In this document: positions 13,301-28,400 of the stretch, piece by piece
Position numbering within the stretch: the stretch's first letter is position 1
How the letters are laid out: each line of letters begins with the position of its first letter
Assembly: GCF_000972845.2 (NCBI RefSeq)
Contig: NC_040028.1
Coordinates: 16,242,871-16,306,870 of the forward strand
Direction of reading: 5' to 3'
Source: Larimichthys crocea
Taxonomy: Eukaryota > Chordata > Actinopteri > Sciaenidae
Length of the DNA stretch: 64,000 nucleotides
Program-made: the position numbers and the translations under genes
The notes under the pieces: generated by a model
Databases searched by the model: none
What the model was told of the DNA's origin: nothing
Seen by the model: the letters and a program-made list of their open reading frames with translations, nothing else

Positions 13301-16300
13301 AGGCAAAAAAGAAGAAGAAGGAAAAAAAAAAAGACGCTCTGCATGTATAACATTGTGTGAGAGAGACAGAAAAAAATAGAGACAGAGTCCAAGAAACTCT
13401 GACACAAAGAGCCAGTGTGTGCAGTCCTAGACTGTCCATCACGCTGGACTCTCAGGGGCCATTCAGAATGGCAGTGAACCACGGTCCCGCTCTTCCGGCC
13501 CACAGGCTTGAGGCCCAGGACAAGCCCACCGCTGAGCTCCATCCTGTGTGTCCCTCCAGCAATGCACATAGCTCAGTCACAATGGGCCATAGCAGCCACT
13601 TCACACTCCAGGAGGATCCTGTTTGTCAAAACAGCTCAAAATCATCCAATGTGTGAACGAGATGGCTCATTAAAGGCCGGCATGAGTCTCAGGCAAGCTG
13701 AGCAAGACAGATAATTAATCTGTTAATCTAAAAAAATAGCAGCCCTAATCTGGAGAGTGCTTACTTTGGAAAGATACTGCTATCTATAGCAGCGTTGTAT
13801 GAACTCTACTTGATGGGTACGAGGGGCCAGATCGCAAATGTTTACCCCGGTGCCTCCGAACAGGTTAACACAGCCATGCATCAGATGAGCTCAGACTCAT
13901 CACACTAACCCCTGCAGCTGGCTCTGCTTTATCAACCACCCTCCATCCATCAACAAGCGACATCACGTGTTGACACCACAAAAGCCGAAACTTTCCAACA
14001 GCTGGGTCTCTCAGTGATTGCGCAGAGGAATACCAAGTGGATGTGATCGAGTGAGCAGCAAGACATTTTGAGAAACGTTGTTTAAAATTCGATGTTCGTA
14101 CCAAAAACCCAAAAATCAGACACAACCACACCTATGCAAACAAAGAATCACATGCAAGATAAACACATATATAATCATATGCACATGAGACTATGAATAT
14201 CAGATACAAACAAACAAACAAACCCCCCTTTGGACATACACACAGTTTGTGATGAAGACATCGAAACTCTTCCATCTCAAACCCCGAGTCCTGAACAACA
14301 AAGTGGCTTTCAGCGCCCGTCAAAAAAAAACGCAATGCAGTTTTAATCTCGCCTCATTGCGAACAGATGTGTCTGTTTACCGCCAATGCTAAGTGTTGTT
14401 TGTTGCTTCATTGAGGCGAGCTGCCAAAGCACCATTTATGAGAAGTAGTCTCATTTTCCACACTCCACTCTGAGAGGAGCGATACTTAAAAAAAAAAATA
14501 AAAAAAAGAAATGCCATAATGGCCATCCTCGAGGGGCAGGAGAGAGATCTGAGCCGGCAAACTCGACAAAAGTGGTTCTCAGTGTTTACTTATCGAACAA
14601 CGGAAACTTATACTCTGTCGGCTAATAGCTGCTGACAGCAGCTCACCCATGGCCGAGGGATGACAGCGAGAGGCAATGATAGCATTCGGGTGCAGCAGAA
14701 GAGTAAATATGTGACTATGAGTTGTGTAATGTTGCGTGAGTGAATGATGGGAGTGTCATATCAAGTCATCTCTATTTATAGGTCAGTATTACATGCAGTG
14801 TCTCAATGGGCTTCACAGATTTGTGACCCAGCCTAAACTTTGGAACAGCTCTTTTTTAAAAGAAAAAAGCATCTTGGAGCCCAAAACCTTTGCAACCATT
14901 GTTGGATTTTATTTCCCCAGCTCTCTTTCCTCATTTCCTGTCAGCTGTAATTTTGTAGGAACACAAATGAAAAACGTGGGATCCATGGCTAGCTGGTGGT
15001 GTACCAGTATTTACAGAATGGGCATACAACACTGGGATTATAATCTACAATAACTATAATAATAGGCCTTGTACTAATGATACAAATCTAATCTAAGAGA
15101 TCCAGAAAAATATGGCCCAAAAAACTCAGAACCCTTGAACCCTGTAGAAAAGTCCTAGTAGGAAAAATAGTACTAAATGTGTGTACTGCTCCCCTCTGTA
15201 CTCTGTGCCAACAGCAGTAGTGGTGGCTTTGGAAATCCTTCACAGCATCATTGATGTGCAAATACAGAAAATGCAAATGAAAAGTTTCACAGCACAGATC
15301 ACATGGCTGGGGTATGAGTACACAAATCTTCTCTCAGATCGCAATTATTGTACAATCTGTTAATCTTTTAATCCATCCACTGAAGTCATCCAACAAAAAT
15401 ATGAAACGCTATCTGGTTCTCTAATGTGAGGTCTTGCTGCGCTGCTTTTCAGTTTATAATCTCTACAAAGATTAAGATTTGTTAAATATCGCAAACCCTG
15501 AGAGAGACCACAACCTTTCTCGGGGAAAGTACTCGTCTGAACGTGTAATATTTTAACTGGAAATTAAATGCTCAGAGCACAGAGCGATATAGAAAACGAT
15601 TGAATCGATGACTCCTGCTCCTCCATCAAGAGGGAGGTGAGCAAGTTAATAACTTTCCCTCTTCAGTGTACGCACTCCTCACGGCTGTCTATTTGTGAGA
15701 CTGGTAATGTCTGGTTCATTTATCTTTGTCCTTGCCAGCCCCTCATCCACCTCATTAATCATCTGCTCAACCCCCCCGTCCCTGAAAGAACAACTCAGGC
15801 GCACCCTGAGGTTTGATTGATTGGCTGTTGATTCTGCAACAGGCTCATTGTCCTTAAAAAGTGACACTAGCATCACGATGACCAGCGGCGAAAACACAGC
15901 ATCCCTCCTCCTGCAGGAGTGAGGTCTGCTTGAAAACATCCCAGATACTTAAATTAATTAGATCATAAAACAAGCACGAGAAAAAAAGAACAAAAACACC
16001 GAAGGCATAACAGAGACGACAATTTTGCAGAGGCAGTGATGCACAATCCGTAAAGGGAATATTAACTATTATGCACACATGCAAACACTGAAACAAGGAT
16101 GCTGTGCTGACATTAAAAAGTCCCTGCTGGGCTAGAATCTACCCAACTATTGTGCAGAGGGAAACCAAGCAGGCTGGAGTAGGTTAAAGCCCTAGTAAAC
16201 ACAGCAGTGAAAAGAAGTGAACTGGCTCTTTGTGAGCGCTCATTGGTACCTCTTTTGTCCTGCCTCTGGTCTTGGTTTTCTTCTGATGGAGTTTCCATGG

Positions 16301-16402
16301 TTGTTTTTCTCCCATCCAACAAAAATGCTTCCTTTCAGCAAATTCTCTCTTCCTTTCTCCCCCCCTTTACTCTCTCGCTCCCTCTCCTTCCTGCACGTTT
16401 CT

Positions 16403-16440
<38 letters not shown>

Positions 16441-19400
16441 CACGTTCGCTCTTTTTCGTCTCGTCTTGCCTCACGAAGACGCCGTACATCCCAATTTAGG
16501 GATTTATTTGAGCTTAATGCATGCTCCCTCGTTCGCTCACTTTCACGGGCAAAATGTGCATCTACTCTGTTTGTGCTCAAAATTATTTGTCCACCTAATC
16601 ACACACACACACACACACACAAATCCTCACCCATGCCCTGAACAGACTCCCTCCTCTCAGACGTCCCTGTCTGAAACTGTAGTAGAAACCCTGAATAGCA
16701 ATTCAGACCAAGCAGCTCGGTGAGAACAGGTTTGTTATATAAGAGAGGAGGGGGGTTGCATATGGACAAGTAGGGACCCCTACTTTAGTTGACTGAGTGG
16801 GTGAAAATCCCACTCTGTGCTTTATAGGCTGGGACAGAAAGAGTATAGGGACACAATTGCCTCAGTTCAGGAAAAGGGGGGAGTGTGTGCAGTGGTGGTA
16901 TGGTGTGTTTGAGGGGGTTTGCCCTTCATCTTCTGATTTGCACCATATGCCCTCTGCTCCTGCAGCATACATTAGCAACCTCTGACCGCTGTCTTCCCTC
17001 CATCTGGTGGCTTGTAACTCACATAGAGAGAGAGAGAGAGAAAAAAAAGGGGGGACACAGGAAAGAAGGGCAGTTTTACATTTCCTAAACAAGGAGACAG
17101 AGCGTCCTCTGGGCTGATACAAACAACAGAGGAAACAGCTTGTGAAAATGGGATGAAATATGAAGACTTTAAGAGGAGGCGAGGGAGCCGATAAAGGGCA
17201 GAGAAACAAGCGAGGACAGTGAGAAACAACTTGTTAAAAAAGAAGAGATGGAAGGAAGACTGATAGCGAGAGGCGACCAGAGAAACAGACTGTGAGGGAG
17301 ACAGGGAAGAAGATCTTGGCTGTGTTTGTTTGGCAACAGCAGGCCGAGGAGCCCCAGGGGCATGCTAATGAGAGAAAGGCCTTTCAGCGGTGGGGGGAGA
17401 GCCCTGCTGGAGCAGAGCTGGAGTAGGGTCTTCTCACGGATACCAGACCTCAGAGAGGCAGGGGGATCAGCAGGGGAGGGGGGGAGCCTCAGGGGTCAGG
17501 GAAGTGAACTTAGCGGGGATCCCACAACAACAAATGCCGCGCTAATCTTAAAGCTTTTTCACCGTCAGCCCTGTAAAGCGCCAGGAGAACTGACATCCCT
17601 GTGAACAGAGCGACTTCGGCCCATATGTAGAAGCGATGGCTGCATGAACTCTTTACATGCGAGGCTACAGCTGATTTCGGGGGTAACTGCGCTTGTGATT
17701 TGCATTAAAGGAGCTCAAGTGAAGCTTCAAAAGTAATGTACGTGATACACGAGACTGAACGTATCCCAGCTTAACCACACTGAGTACACTGAATTCAAAA
17801 CAAACCAGTGATCCATCTGTGGCTCTTTAAAAAAGTGTACGAACAACAAAATGTGAAACACGTGAAGGGAAATTCAAAACATGTGACCAGGCCTTGTCAA
17901 ATTGTGTTTTCAGACTTAAGCTTTAAAAAACTGGATTCTCGTATAAACAAACTTTTGACTGGAAATAATGACAACTGCAATTAATATAATAATGTTATTC
18001 TGGTCTGGGATCAAGCTCAGAAGAAATGACTTACTTTTTTATTTTAATGTAACTAGAAGTTCCCAATATGTTGCTTCTGTGTGCGTTTGAATGCATCATG
18101 GATTAGTTGGTTTGACAGTGGAAGCAGAAGTACTCCATGTTAAGCTATGGACAATCCAGTGATTATTACACAGTTAGATTGAGGGGCTCTGCTCTTTGAC
18201 TGAGACTTCAAGAGGAGATGAATCTGCTGGAGGAGTTATTCCCATTCCCACAAATAAGAACTATGATCAACAAAACCTACACCGCTTTAGCAGAGTGGTG
18301 GATTGACTACCACAGCAAACAGCATTGGCATAAAAGGTACTGTGCTGTACAGTACACCTGTATGAACATGACTGGACATTACTTGTCAGCTGATAGCCAA
18401 GCAGCTGATGAACGAGCCAGTGAAGCAGTAAGCCTTACTGGCCAAGCATGACTTACCGAATTCTGAGATCCAATGTACAATATTATGTCTACTTTATGTA
18501 TCTCTTAAGGGCATTTCTTGACTATTTCTCTCATATGGAGATATCACTTAGATTCTGATTGAAGATATACTATCAGAATTATTTGTGTGAAGTGTATTTA
18601 GCTGCATTTAGTCTCAAATATATGTATTAAGAAGACCCAAATTCAACATTCATTTAAAAGTTGTGTTTTATGCAAGTACAACAACATTCACCCTTCTTTG
18701 AGCTCTATTTTGGTCTCCACCAACCCATGAGGAAAATATCATGGCCTTTAAGCCGTTAGATGTTGAACTTTCTGCACAGGTAGTATTTTGTATGTTTACT
18801 GAAGGTTGATTTTGAGCAGAGAAGCTAAAAGAGTGACCTTAAATTCAAATAAGTTCCTAAATTTTGTCTAAAGCTGCAGAGTTGGCTGGAAAAAAACAAA
18901 AACAGGCTGAGTGGCTGTGGGAATAATCATGTGAACGCAGGAGGCAAAGCCAGCTTCATGTTAAACTTCAGTGTTAAGACAGCGACACTCCCATACTTGA
19001 GGACACAATCTGAATGATGATGAAGCTCATACAAATGAAGGAGGCTTCATTGTGGGTCAACCTTTCACGCTGAGACTCGGGGGCCCTGAATGCTCCTCAG
19101 TGTTCAGTCACCCGTGAAGACCTGCACCATGCTTGATTCACACTGAAGAAGGAGTTCTCAGGGATGAAGGTCTGTGCCCAGGCCCAAGCACCACTTACAG
19201 ACACTAACAACAGCCTGAGAAAACAGGCTCCACCACACCAGAGTAGGGGAGGACAGATGAAGCCAAATGGGTGTGTGGAATGACCCATATGAGGAAAGAC
19301 TGATCATGTAAACATCCCTGAATATTTCTGCTGCCTTAATGGAAAAAAACTGTAACATTCCCATTCTTGTATTTGACAGTGATTACAACACTGGGGACTG

Positions 19401-22400
19401 ACGATCTTATAAACACTGTTTTGGCCATTTGTTGCGCTCGTGAATCATTCCTACGTACCACAGTGGCACTACTGACCTAGATTTGAATGCAGGACATCTT
19501 CATAGATCAATCTGTATGTCTGCTATCATGTTTGCTGTGCCGAGTCCAAATCATTGATTGGTTGTTGCACGACAAACCCATTACACAGATCCATTCACTT
19601 GTCTGCTGACCCATTTTTCCTATGAAAGCCTATAGAAAACTATATCATTACAACTTCTATATGGAGTTTGCTGTATGATTAAGAGTCAATACATCAATCT
19701 TAATGCCTCAGATTCATCCTATAAGACTAGCTTATGCTTTGGAACAACGATTAGGCTGACCAATCAAACCAACATGAGTTTTTGATTTGCATTCCCATTT
19801 CCTGAGAGAAAAACTCTCCCTGCAATGGAAAAAATGAATCTGCTAACTGTCTTAATTCGTTATAGCAAAATATCTGGAGAGCGAGAAGGGAAAACCACAA
19901 TGGGGCTGACTTATAATGAGCCTTGTGCTTTCTTTTGGCTCCGTCAGGAAGCTATAAAAAGAAGAAGAAAAGTCCCTTTTATCTGACATCACTGTGTACA
20001 TAGCAGTAAAAAACATCACACGAGGAAACTCCAATACACTCAATGTTTCCGTAAAGTGAACGTTAAATAAGATATCTGTGGTATCATGCAGTACTTAAAC
20101 GAAGGCTTTACAACCTTTATGCTTGAACTTGAACTAGTGTCTTGGATGTTTCTGTTTTATTGCAGGTTCCTTAAAAGGGCTCTCTGCTCTTCAGCACAGC
20201 TCTCCTGTAACTTTGTTGGCATCTACAATGCAACTTGACTCCTGACGGTTAATTCTGACAGACAGTTCATAGCTTTAAGTTTGTAGACAAGGATAGTCTA
20301 CAGAGGTAAACTCACTTCTTTCTAACTCAGCATCTCCAAAATATGTTTTATTTTTAGACACTATTCAGCCACAATCATCGCTGAGTTAAATGGCATCATT
20401 TGAAGCGAATGTTTTAAACAGACTTCACAAAGCGCTCTCTTTCAGACAGTCTAAAGGGCAGCTGTGGCTCGGAAGTAGTATCGGTGGTTCGATCCCCTCC
20501 AGTCTTACATGTTGAAGTGTCCTTGGGCAAGATACTGAACCCCAAATTGCACCCGAAGGATGCGTCATTGGTGTGTGAATGAGCTCCTAAAATTGACCTT
20601 GCATGGCAGCCAATGGCATCAGTGTGTGAATGGGTGAATGAGATATGTAGTGTAAAAGTGCTTTGAGTGGTCGGAAGACTAGAAAGGCGCTATATAAGTA
20701 TAGTCTATTTCCTCTTCCTCATTCCTCTTTATGCACATCAGGTTAGTAGTGGTTAAATTTTCACTGTGATGGGTTTGGAAGAGATTGATCAATAAAGTTT
20801 TGAGAAGATAAATTGTATCTATCAAGAATAAATCACACTGTCACAATCATTTCAGGTAAAAATGTCTTATTCCAGCTTTATGGGCAACGGTGTATGTTGT
20901 AGGATTTCTCAATACTAAACACGAATCAGTGAAGTTTTTGTCTTTAACTCGGAAGAGAATTCGTTGTTGCTGCAACCAATAAATAATTTCATTATCTATT
21001 TGTCTTCTGATTATTTTCTCGATCAATCAAGTCAGCGTTCTACAAAATGCCAGACAACTCGCACAATTTCGGAAAGACCAGGCTTTGACCAACAGTCCTA
21101 GACACAAAGATGTTGGTGTTCTACCGCATGGGAAAAATCCTCAATAGACCCACGATGTCTAGAGATCAAAGATATGCTGTAATCTCATTCAAAACACTGA
21201 CCAGACATTTAAATCATATTCATACTTTTACCAGCTGTTAGTGAAGCTGATACTCATCTAAATTCTAGTTGCGGGTCGAGGATTGTTTGCTCACCCTGCT
21301 GAGAGTTTCCAGATATTTATTTGTCCTTATGACCCACTATCCTCAAACCTCGAATATAAAATCTTACAACCAACCCCTGCATCAGTTTGTGGTGCAAAAT
21401 GTCATCCCATTGACCAACACATTGTTCTTCATGCTGAGAAAGAACACATCAATTCTTGCAGCGGAAATCCAAGCGTGTTATTCAATTTCAACCATTTCTA
21501 ATGGAGGCCTACTCTGTGTGGCGTTTCTTCCATTGTACAAGCCTCAGACTGCTTTTTTCCCTACAGTGTAATTACAAGTGTTTGACCAAACAATACCCAT
21601 GGAATTTGACTCAGCACTTTTCTAATTACATGTTTGTGCTACTATCATGTTAGGTCTGGAAATGGAGCAACACTCACTCAGTGATGCCTGGCAGCCATTT
21701 TTCCCCTCTAAAAATGACTTCACAGGCCTGTCTCTCTGGCACCTCCACAGCCAATGTGGTTGCAAGGCAGAGTGAGACACACAGATGCTTCGTATTATCC
21801 GAGCTTACAGTACCTTGGAAACTGCCACCATGGCTTGGCCGGACAGAAAACCAACGCAATATCAAAACTGAAAGCCTAAAGAATTTCATAATTTCAGTCT
21901 GGAGTCAAAAGGACAAATCAATGCCAGGAAACAGAAACCTGGAAAAAAAAAAGAGTGAAAGAGAAAGTAAGAGAGGGGAAAGAGAGAGGAGGCGTTTATA
22001 GTAAACTGTACCACACAACCCTCCATACAGGCCATGAACTTCTGTCATTTAAGACAAAAGTAAAGGTCTCTGCATAATTGTTTGTTATTTCTTTCGGTGT
22101 GCACTAAATATTTTAATGATACTGGTCTGGAGGAGCCCTGGCTGTCTTTGTGGTCTGCCAAGCTTATATTATGGAGCCAATGAACCGGCCAAGAGGTACT
22201 GCAAGCAAACACCTCTCCATTATCTTGTTAGAATAATGCTACATAATAACCTCTTGTCTTTACAATATATATTGCAATAATACTTTGCCAAGAAGAGGAG
22301 GGTAATGAAAATACCCAACTACCCTTCAATTATTTGTCTGTAAGGAAACTTTGGGGGTTTGAAACACATTCTTCCCATTTCCCAAAATGGGAAAAAAATT

Positions 22401-25400
22401 CAGAGGTTTCTCTGGAATAGTCGAGTCTTAGGAGCTCATAAACATGCTGGCAAAAAGTTGTATATTTACACGTCCAGCAAGCATCTCCTGAAGGAAATAT
22501 CTAGTTTTCAAAGTCCCAAATGCTCCACTATGGTCACCAGCTAGTCACTAACTTTCTCCATCTATTGTTTGTGCTGGACGGAAGGCATACAGGGAATTGT
22601 TTCCCTGAAAAGAGCTAAACGAAAACCAAAACAATAAGCTGGAAGATGCTATAAAGCAGAACTGCAAACCCCACAAAGTGATCATTTTCTGTGCGTGAGC
22701 GACATCTTTCATATGCTACTTGATCTGTTGTTAATTAATATTGATTACAGCAGCTCCTTTGTGTAATCACGCCCGTCCCTAAGGTGGAGATGTCCAACTA
22801 ATCTCATTTAATTTGTCTGCTCGCTTTATTTATCTACACGCATTACCGGCAAACTGCACCCAGCCTGCGGCCATTTCGACACGCTCAACACAAAGAGCTA
22901 AACGAGTTGTCTTTTATGCTACTTGATTGACCGGACAGATGATTCATGAGGACATTAGCAAGGTGATTTGTTTTATCACGTAGCACAGATGTGCACGTCA
23001 TATGCTGTTTGAATTATGAATATTTTCTTGGCTAATGAAGCAACTCAAGCATGCACCCTATCCCTGAGAATCAGACATCAAACATGAACAACCTGCTAAC
23101 CTGTAAAATGAATCATGAAGGCTCATGAATTCATTGATGGTATTAGACGTAATGGTTGCTGAAGCTCATCAAATGTAGCACTAAATTCATGAGGATGAAG
23201 AAAAATCTGGCATGTCATGTCAGGAGGCCTGGAAACTGTGAAAGCGAGAGATTTCTAATTCAACGTGTCAAGCGTACGTCATTCTTACATTCACGAAGAC
23301 CTCCACAACTCAAAACATTCTCACACTTCAGCTGCTGGGACGGCAAATTACACAGGGCTGGAGTCTGTCTTTCACTTTCCTACTTGTTGCACAGGGCATG
23401 AGCATGTGAACACACACACACACACACACACACACAATAGAGACATAATGAAGCACGGAGACGTGAGACATGAGACGAGACTCTCCAGCTAATCTTGGGG
23501 TTGCTTCCCATGAACAGCCCCCACTCTCCCCTGTGTCTATCCCAGCTGCTCCCGTCGGCCCTATTGTCCTCCGCCTCATGCTACCAACCTCTCACCCCTG
23601 ACCCAAGACTTTACCCTTTTCAAACCCTCCAGCACAGTTCCCCCCACTACTCCAACCCTCATTAGATGGAAAGCAGAAACCACCTCCTCTTAGCTCCAGC
23701 CGGTGCTGCTCAACAGACTAACCAGTCAGATCCCACTGCGTCGGGATTCAGCGTCAACGCTATGACAACAGAGCAGATGACACAGGGATCACTTTAATGC
23801 CATTGTTCCTCCGGCGCTCTCTTCTCGTGTCTCAAAGCCCTGCATCCTGCGGGTGGATCCTGGAAGGACGGAGTCGGCCGTAACCTGAACCTGACACTTC
23901 CACCCCTGCAGAGACGTGTTTGTCCTGAGATTCGCGATGGAAGCAGATGTGGACTAAGTGCTTAACAATAAGGGGGAGAGAAACAGTTCACGGCAAGAGA
24001 ACGATGAAAGCTAATCTCTCTAGTGGTTGGTATACTCTCCCCCTGGCTGACCTCTGCGATAGTGGGTCAGTCCATTACTTTATTGCTTGCACTGATAAGC
24101 AGTTTTCCAACAGCAGGGACGATGTAATGACCAGTTTGTCCGTCATACTGGACACTGTAAAGCATCTACTGTGCAAAGCAGAACCCATTTATGGTACGAG
24201 CTGATGTTATATAGTCGCTACATCACTATCTGTGTCTAAACATTTACACTTTCAGGAATGTATTCTGTGCACAGTCCGTCATTCAAGTGATGCGGATGCC
24301 TCCGTAGATGGAAATGATGTTGCACGCTGCGCACAGAGCCACCACCAGAGTCGCGTTTCTTAAAAGGGAGGCTCGATGACACGCTGAGGCCACCCTGAGC
24401 ATACCCCTGCACCCCGAGCAGAGAGATAGAGATGAATTCGTCTCGCTCAAAGTGTGTCAAAGTTAGTCATGCCATATTTATTCTAACGTCACACAGACTT
24501 TAAGGAACCTCAGTGTGCAGACTTGCAAGCTACTCTACAAGCTTTCACACACTTTTCATTACATCCTAGATGCTCCGTTCCTGTGACAACCTTACTTTTT
24601 TTAATTTTCAGCTGCGGCCACTCTATTGTTACAGTATTGTTTCCCCATAGAGTACAGGTCAAAAGCTAAGATGACTTATGAGGCTGCTCAGTTGGTGTAG
24701 CTCTAACATGAACACTGCTAACTGATCTCTCCTCTGGTCTGCGTGTGGTTACGGGGTCAAGCTGTTTTTCAGTCAGAAACATCTGGGATTTCCTCTCCCC
24801 TGAAGCTGCCGTTAGCCGGTATTTTACTCCTTTTCTTCGAAGTGAACAAAAATCTTAAAGGGGCTGTTAATTATGCAAATGGCAAAAAAAAAAGCACAAA
24901 ATCACACCAGGATGAATGATTCAGTTGTGTGGGTTGAATAATGTTTTTTTTTTTTTTCCTAGTTCAAGTCAAATTGAAATCCATCTTCTTAAAGCCCCAA
25001 ACAGTCTGTCTGAAGTACACAGTCTCCCCAAACACTCTCCCTCAGCTATTGGGTTTCCTGCAGCTGTCGCTTTATTAAAGCTCAGCTATTGCAGATTTTC
25101 ATCTGCTTGGCAGAAGTGTCTCTTCCTGCCGATCAAGTCTTTCTCTGGAGGATAATAAGCAGACAATGAAAAACTCTCCTTTGGAAACCTTTTTTTTTTC
25201 CTTCTTCTTCTTCTTCAGCAGAAAAGGAAAGTGATTCCTGGCATGGGAGAGAGAGAGAGTGTGTGTGTCCAGCGGTCTCCAACTCATTTCAGTGTGTCAC
25301 ATGCAGCTCCACCTCATAACAACATGGGCAAAGAGGAGTCATGTGCATTTCCAGCAACATCTTACATGAGTAATGCAACAAGTTTGTGTTGTTTTGGAGG

Positions 25401-28400
25401 CAGCATCATCACAAAGACATCTTTGAATATCTCAAATAGGATTGTACACACAATCTTCAACACAGAGGCAAAAGAAAAAGTCATAAGCGGTTACATGGGT
25501 ATTCATTTAAATTCCTCCCTAATTCATCCCAAGCGTAGCATTTGGCCGCATCCAAATGGTCTCAGGCTGTCTGGCACGGCTCTTCATATGGTGAACATTT
25601 CTCCTTGGTGTGCTTGGGGTACCCCAGATGCTTTTGTCTTACGGTTGTTTAGCAGCTGCGTAAAAGTGCAGAGGACAAAGACCTATCTGTGGAGGGTTGA
25701 ATACACTCAGTGGGCACACAGCCAACAGCTCAATCCTACAGGCTCCCACAGTTGAAAAGCAGACAAATGTATTCTGCTCTCACTCCTCACAGATGATCTT
25801 ACAGGGGAATTAGCTGGAGGTCCTATTATTTCTTCTCATTTCACCAAACTGCTTTCACATCGAAACCTGTGGTCACATGGAGCTTTTAAATAATTAAATA
25901 AGTCTTTTCTTTTAAACTTAAGAAACAAAACTTGGACTTGCACTTTTATCCCAAAAACAACAAAAGCAAATACATCACGTTGAAAGAACCAAACATCTCA
26001 GCTGACACACGTCCTCCCCCTCGTTTCTGATTATAGTGCGGAAAAATACCAACGTGGCATCTTTGACAACTCCAATAGGTGTCTGAAGGGAGTTTTTGAA
26101 GGTTTACAACTTGCCAGTTAAATCAAAGATTTTAAAAAGTTGAACAAAAAGGATGTAACCGAGGGAGGACAAGACACCTACAAACACCACCTGGCTATCT
26201 GACCACAATAAGCTGAGACACATCGGCACATCAACCGCATGTCCAAACGTAGCCTACTTGTCTTTTAGTCTCATCTTATTAACTGAGTAATATTTCTCTA
26301 AAAGGAGTTTCAAAAAGTTGGCAAACATGTAGAGGTCCTTAAAGGATCAGGTCACAGTGTTTTAACTCAGTTCAAATGTGCACCTGACTTGTTTGGAGTC
26401 AGACTTTTTGTGTGCACAAAACAAAGTAGTTGCACGAAAGGCAAAAGCATTCATCTGCCAAATGGCCACTCTCGAAGGCAAGGTGGAAATAACGCAAATG
26501 GGAAATAACGACTTTCGCAAAGTCTTTAGAGTTAAAGAGTTTTAGAAAATGACCTCAAACTGCAATTGTAAGAGAAGAAGGTGTGAGTTTCAGACGCTGT
26601 TCGACCATCCAACAAGCACTTTGGCAGATTTATGGACAGCTTAAGAAGGTGTTAAAACCAAAAACCAGCTCTGTGTTGGTGGGGGCATATTGCTTCCTGT
26701 ACCAGTCAGACATGAAATATGATCCAGGAAGTCCAGCTTGAGTAACAGATTAGTGAGTTTTAAGGCTCGGATGCTAAAGCCAAGTCAAACTAGGTTCAAC
26801 TTTTTTCAGCGAACGCCTCTACTTAAGCACACCAGCTAATTCGCTGGACTGACCTCATTCATATTAACGAGGAGGCTGAACTTCTTCTACGCTATAGCTT
26901 TAATCCTCTGGCCCAGATCATGGCCAACATAGAGTAGAGGCATTAGCCAGCACAGGTCTCTCTGCCACAGCTGATCGATGACCGCATTTTGATCTATCTG
27001 TTTGCTTGCTTACACAAAAATGCAGAGAAAATAGGCCATTCAGGGGGGGGGAAACATTGACTATTAAATCAATGACTCCTGCTCATGTGATGGAGTGAAT
27101 CGAGGTATGTGTAGTGTTTTTGGTTCCCGGAGCAAATGTAGTCATACGGAGTTGCTGTAATATGGTTTACTGTAGATAGCAGCTGGACTGAATGCCTGCT
27201 GAATGAGTGAGTGCATGTTCATGAGCCGCAGGGGCTTTTTTTGCTTTCACCATCCTTTTATTTCCCGGAGGCCTTCTGGAACAATCATCTCACTGTGAAC
27301 GAAAACACTGATACAGATTGCTGCTCCGCTGGCAGATATCACCTCTGCACTCTATGTACATGCATTGATGCCAACATATTGTAAAACTAGATCTTATTAT
27401 GCATGTATTTGGCAGTTTAACCTTGAAAATCGTGTTTTTTTTTAATGAAGTCTTGCAGATAAGATAAAGGCCAGATTGTATCTTTGGCATATTTTAGGGT
27501 TCAGCTGCCTCTGCATATCTGAAAGCCTGTGGTCTTCTGCATATAGGGTATTTTCAGATATTTAAATTTCATCCTATTCTAGTGCGACTGTGACATCTCT
27601 CTCAACAAGGGTGAACTTGCACAGACACACACACTCACACAGAGTCACCCACGCACCCTCTTGCATCTCTTCTGTTCGGCTGTGAATAGGCTTTTAGTAA
27701 AAGTGACGGCCGAGGCACATGCTTGAGCAAGCTTCCCCACTCAGGAACTTCTTTTCCTATCATTTCATGTCACAATACTCAATGGCTCTCTTTGTTGTCG
27801 GAGGAGTTATTAAGCTCAACAAATTAACATGACTGCTCTGGCAGACCTGCAAGCGCTGGAGAGAAGCAGCGGTGGAGATGAGGGAGGAAAGGAAACCCAG
27901 AGAGAGATACGAGGGAGATTTCAGAGGAAACAAAGTGGAGCAGGAAGGGAAGCAGGAGATGAATGGAGTCTTGATTGAACTAAGTAAAAAAGGGGTCTCT
28001 TTTTTTTTTTTAGTGCTGCACAGTTGCAAAAAAATACTGTAGGGGCCTCGTGTGCTGTGTAATTACTGAAGATGCTCTGTTATATCTTATGCCAAATGGA
28101 AGGAAGCCCAGAAATCATGTAACTATGACAGGGACTTTCTCATTATGAAGGATATTTGGTGTAATTAATTATTGCAAACCGAAGACGAAAAGCAATTTAG
28201 AAATGATAGAAAATGTGGGATTAGTCATTTAAAGGTTAGCGCATGCTTTATTTAGACGAACCACATTTCAGACTCAGAGAAACATATTTTTGGAGTTAAC
28301 GAGAATGCTTTGATCCAAACAAACAAACCCAAAACAGCAAAGTTCAGTTTTGCTCTCAGCCCCCTTTGACCGTCTCTGCAGTGACTCATTCTTGCTCGTC

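Noticed and set aside
16240..16640. Overlapping Ser/Leu-rich and Arg/Glu-rich open frames
   Set aside because: Products of the CT microsatellite and its pyrimidine-rich flanks on both strands.
25231..25755. 174-codon plus-strand open frame in gpm6b intron 1
   Set aside because: No recognisable domain, no splice or promoter context, antisense to the host gene. Length is reachable by chance in this amount of sequence.
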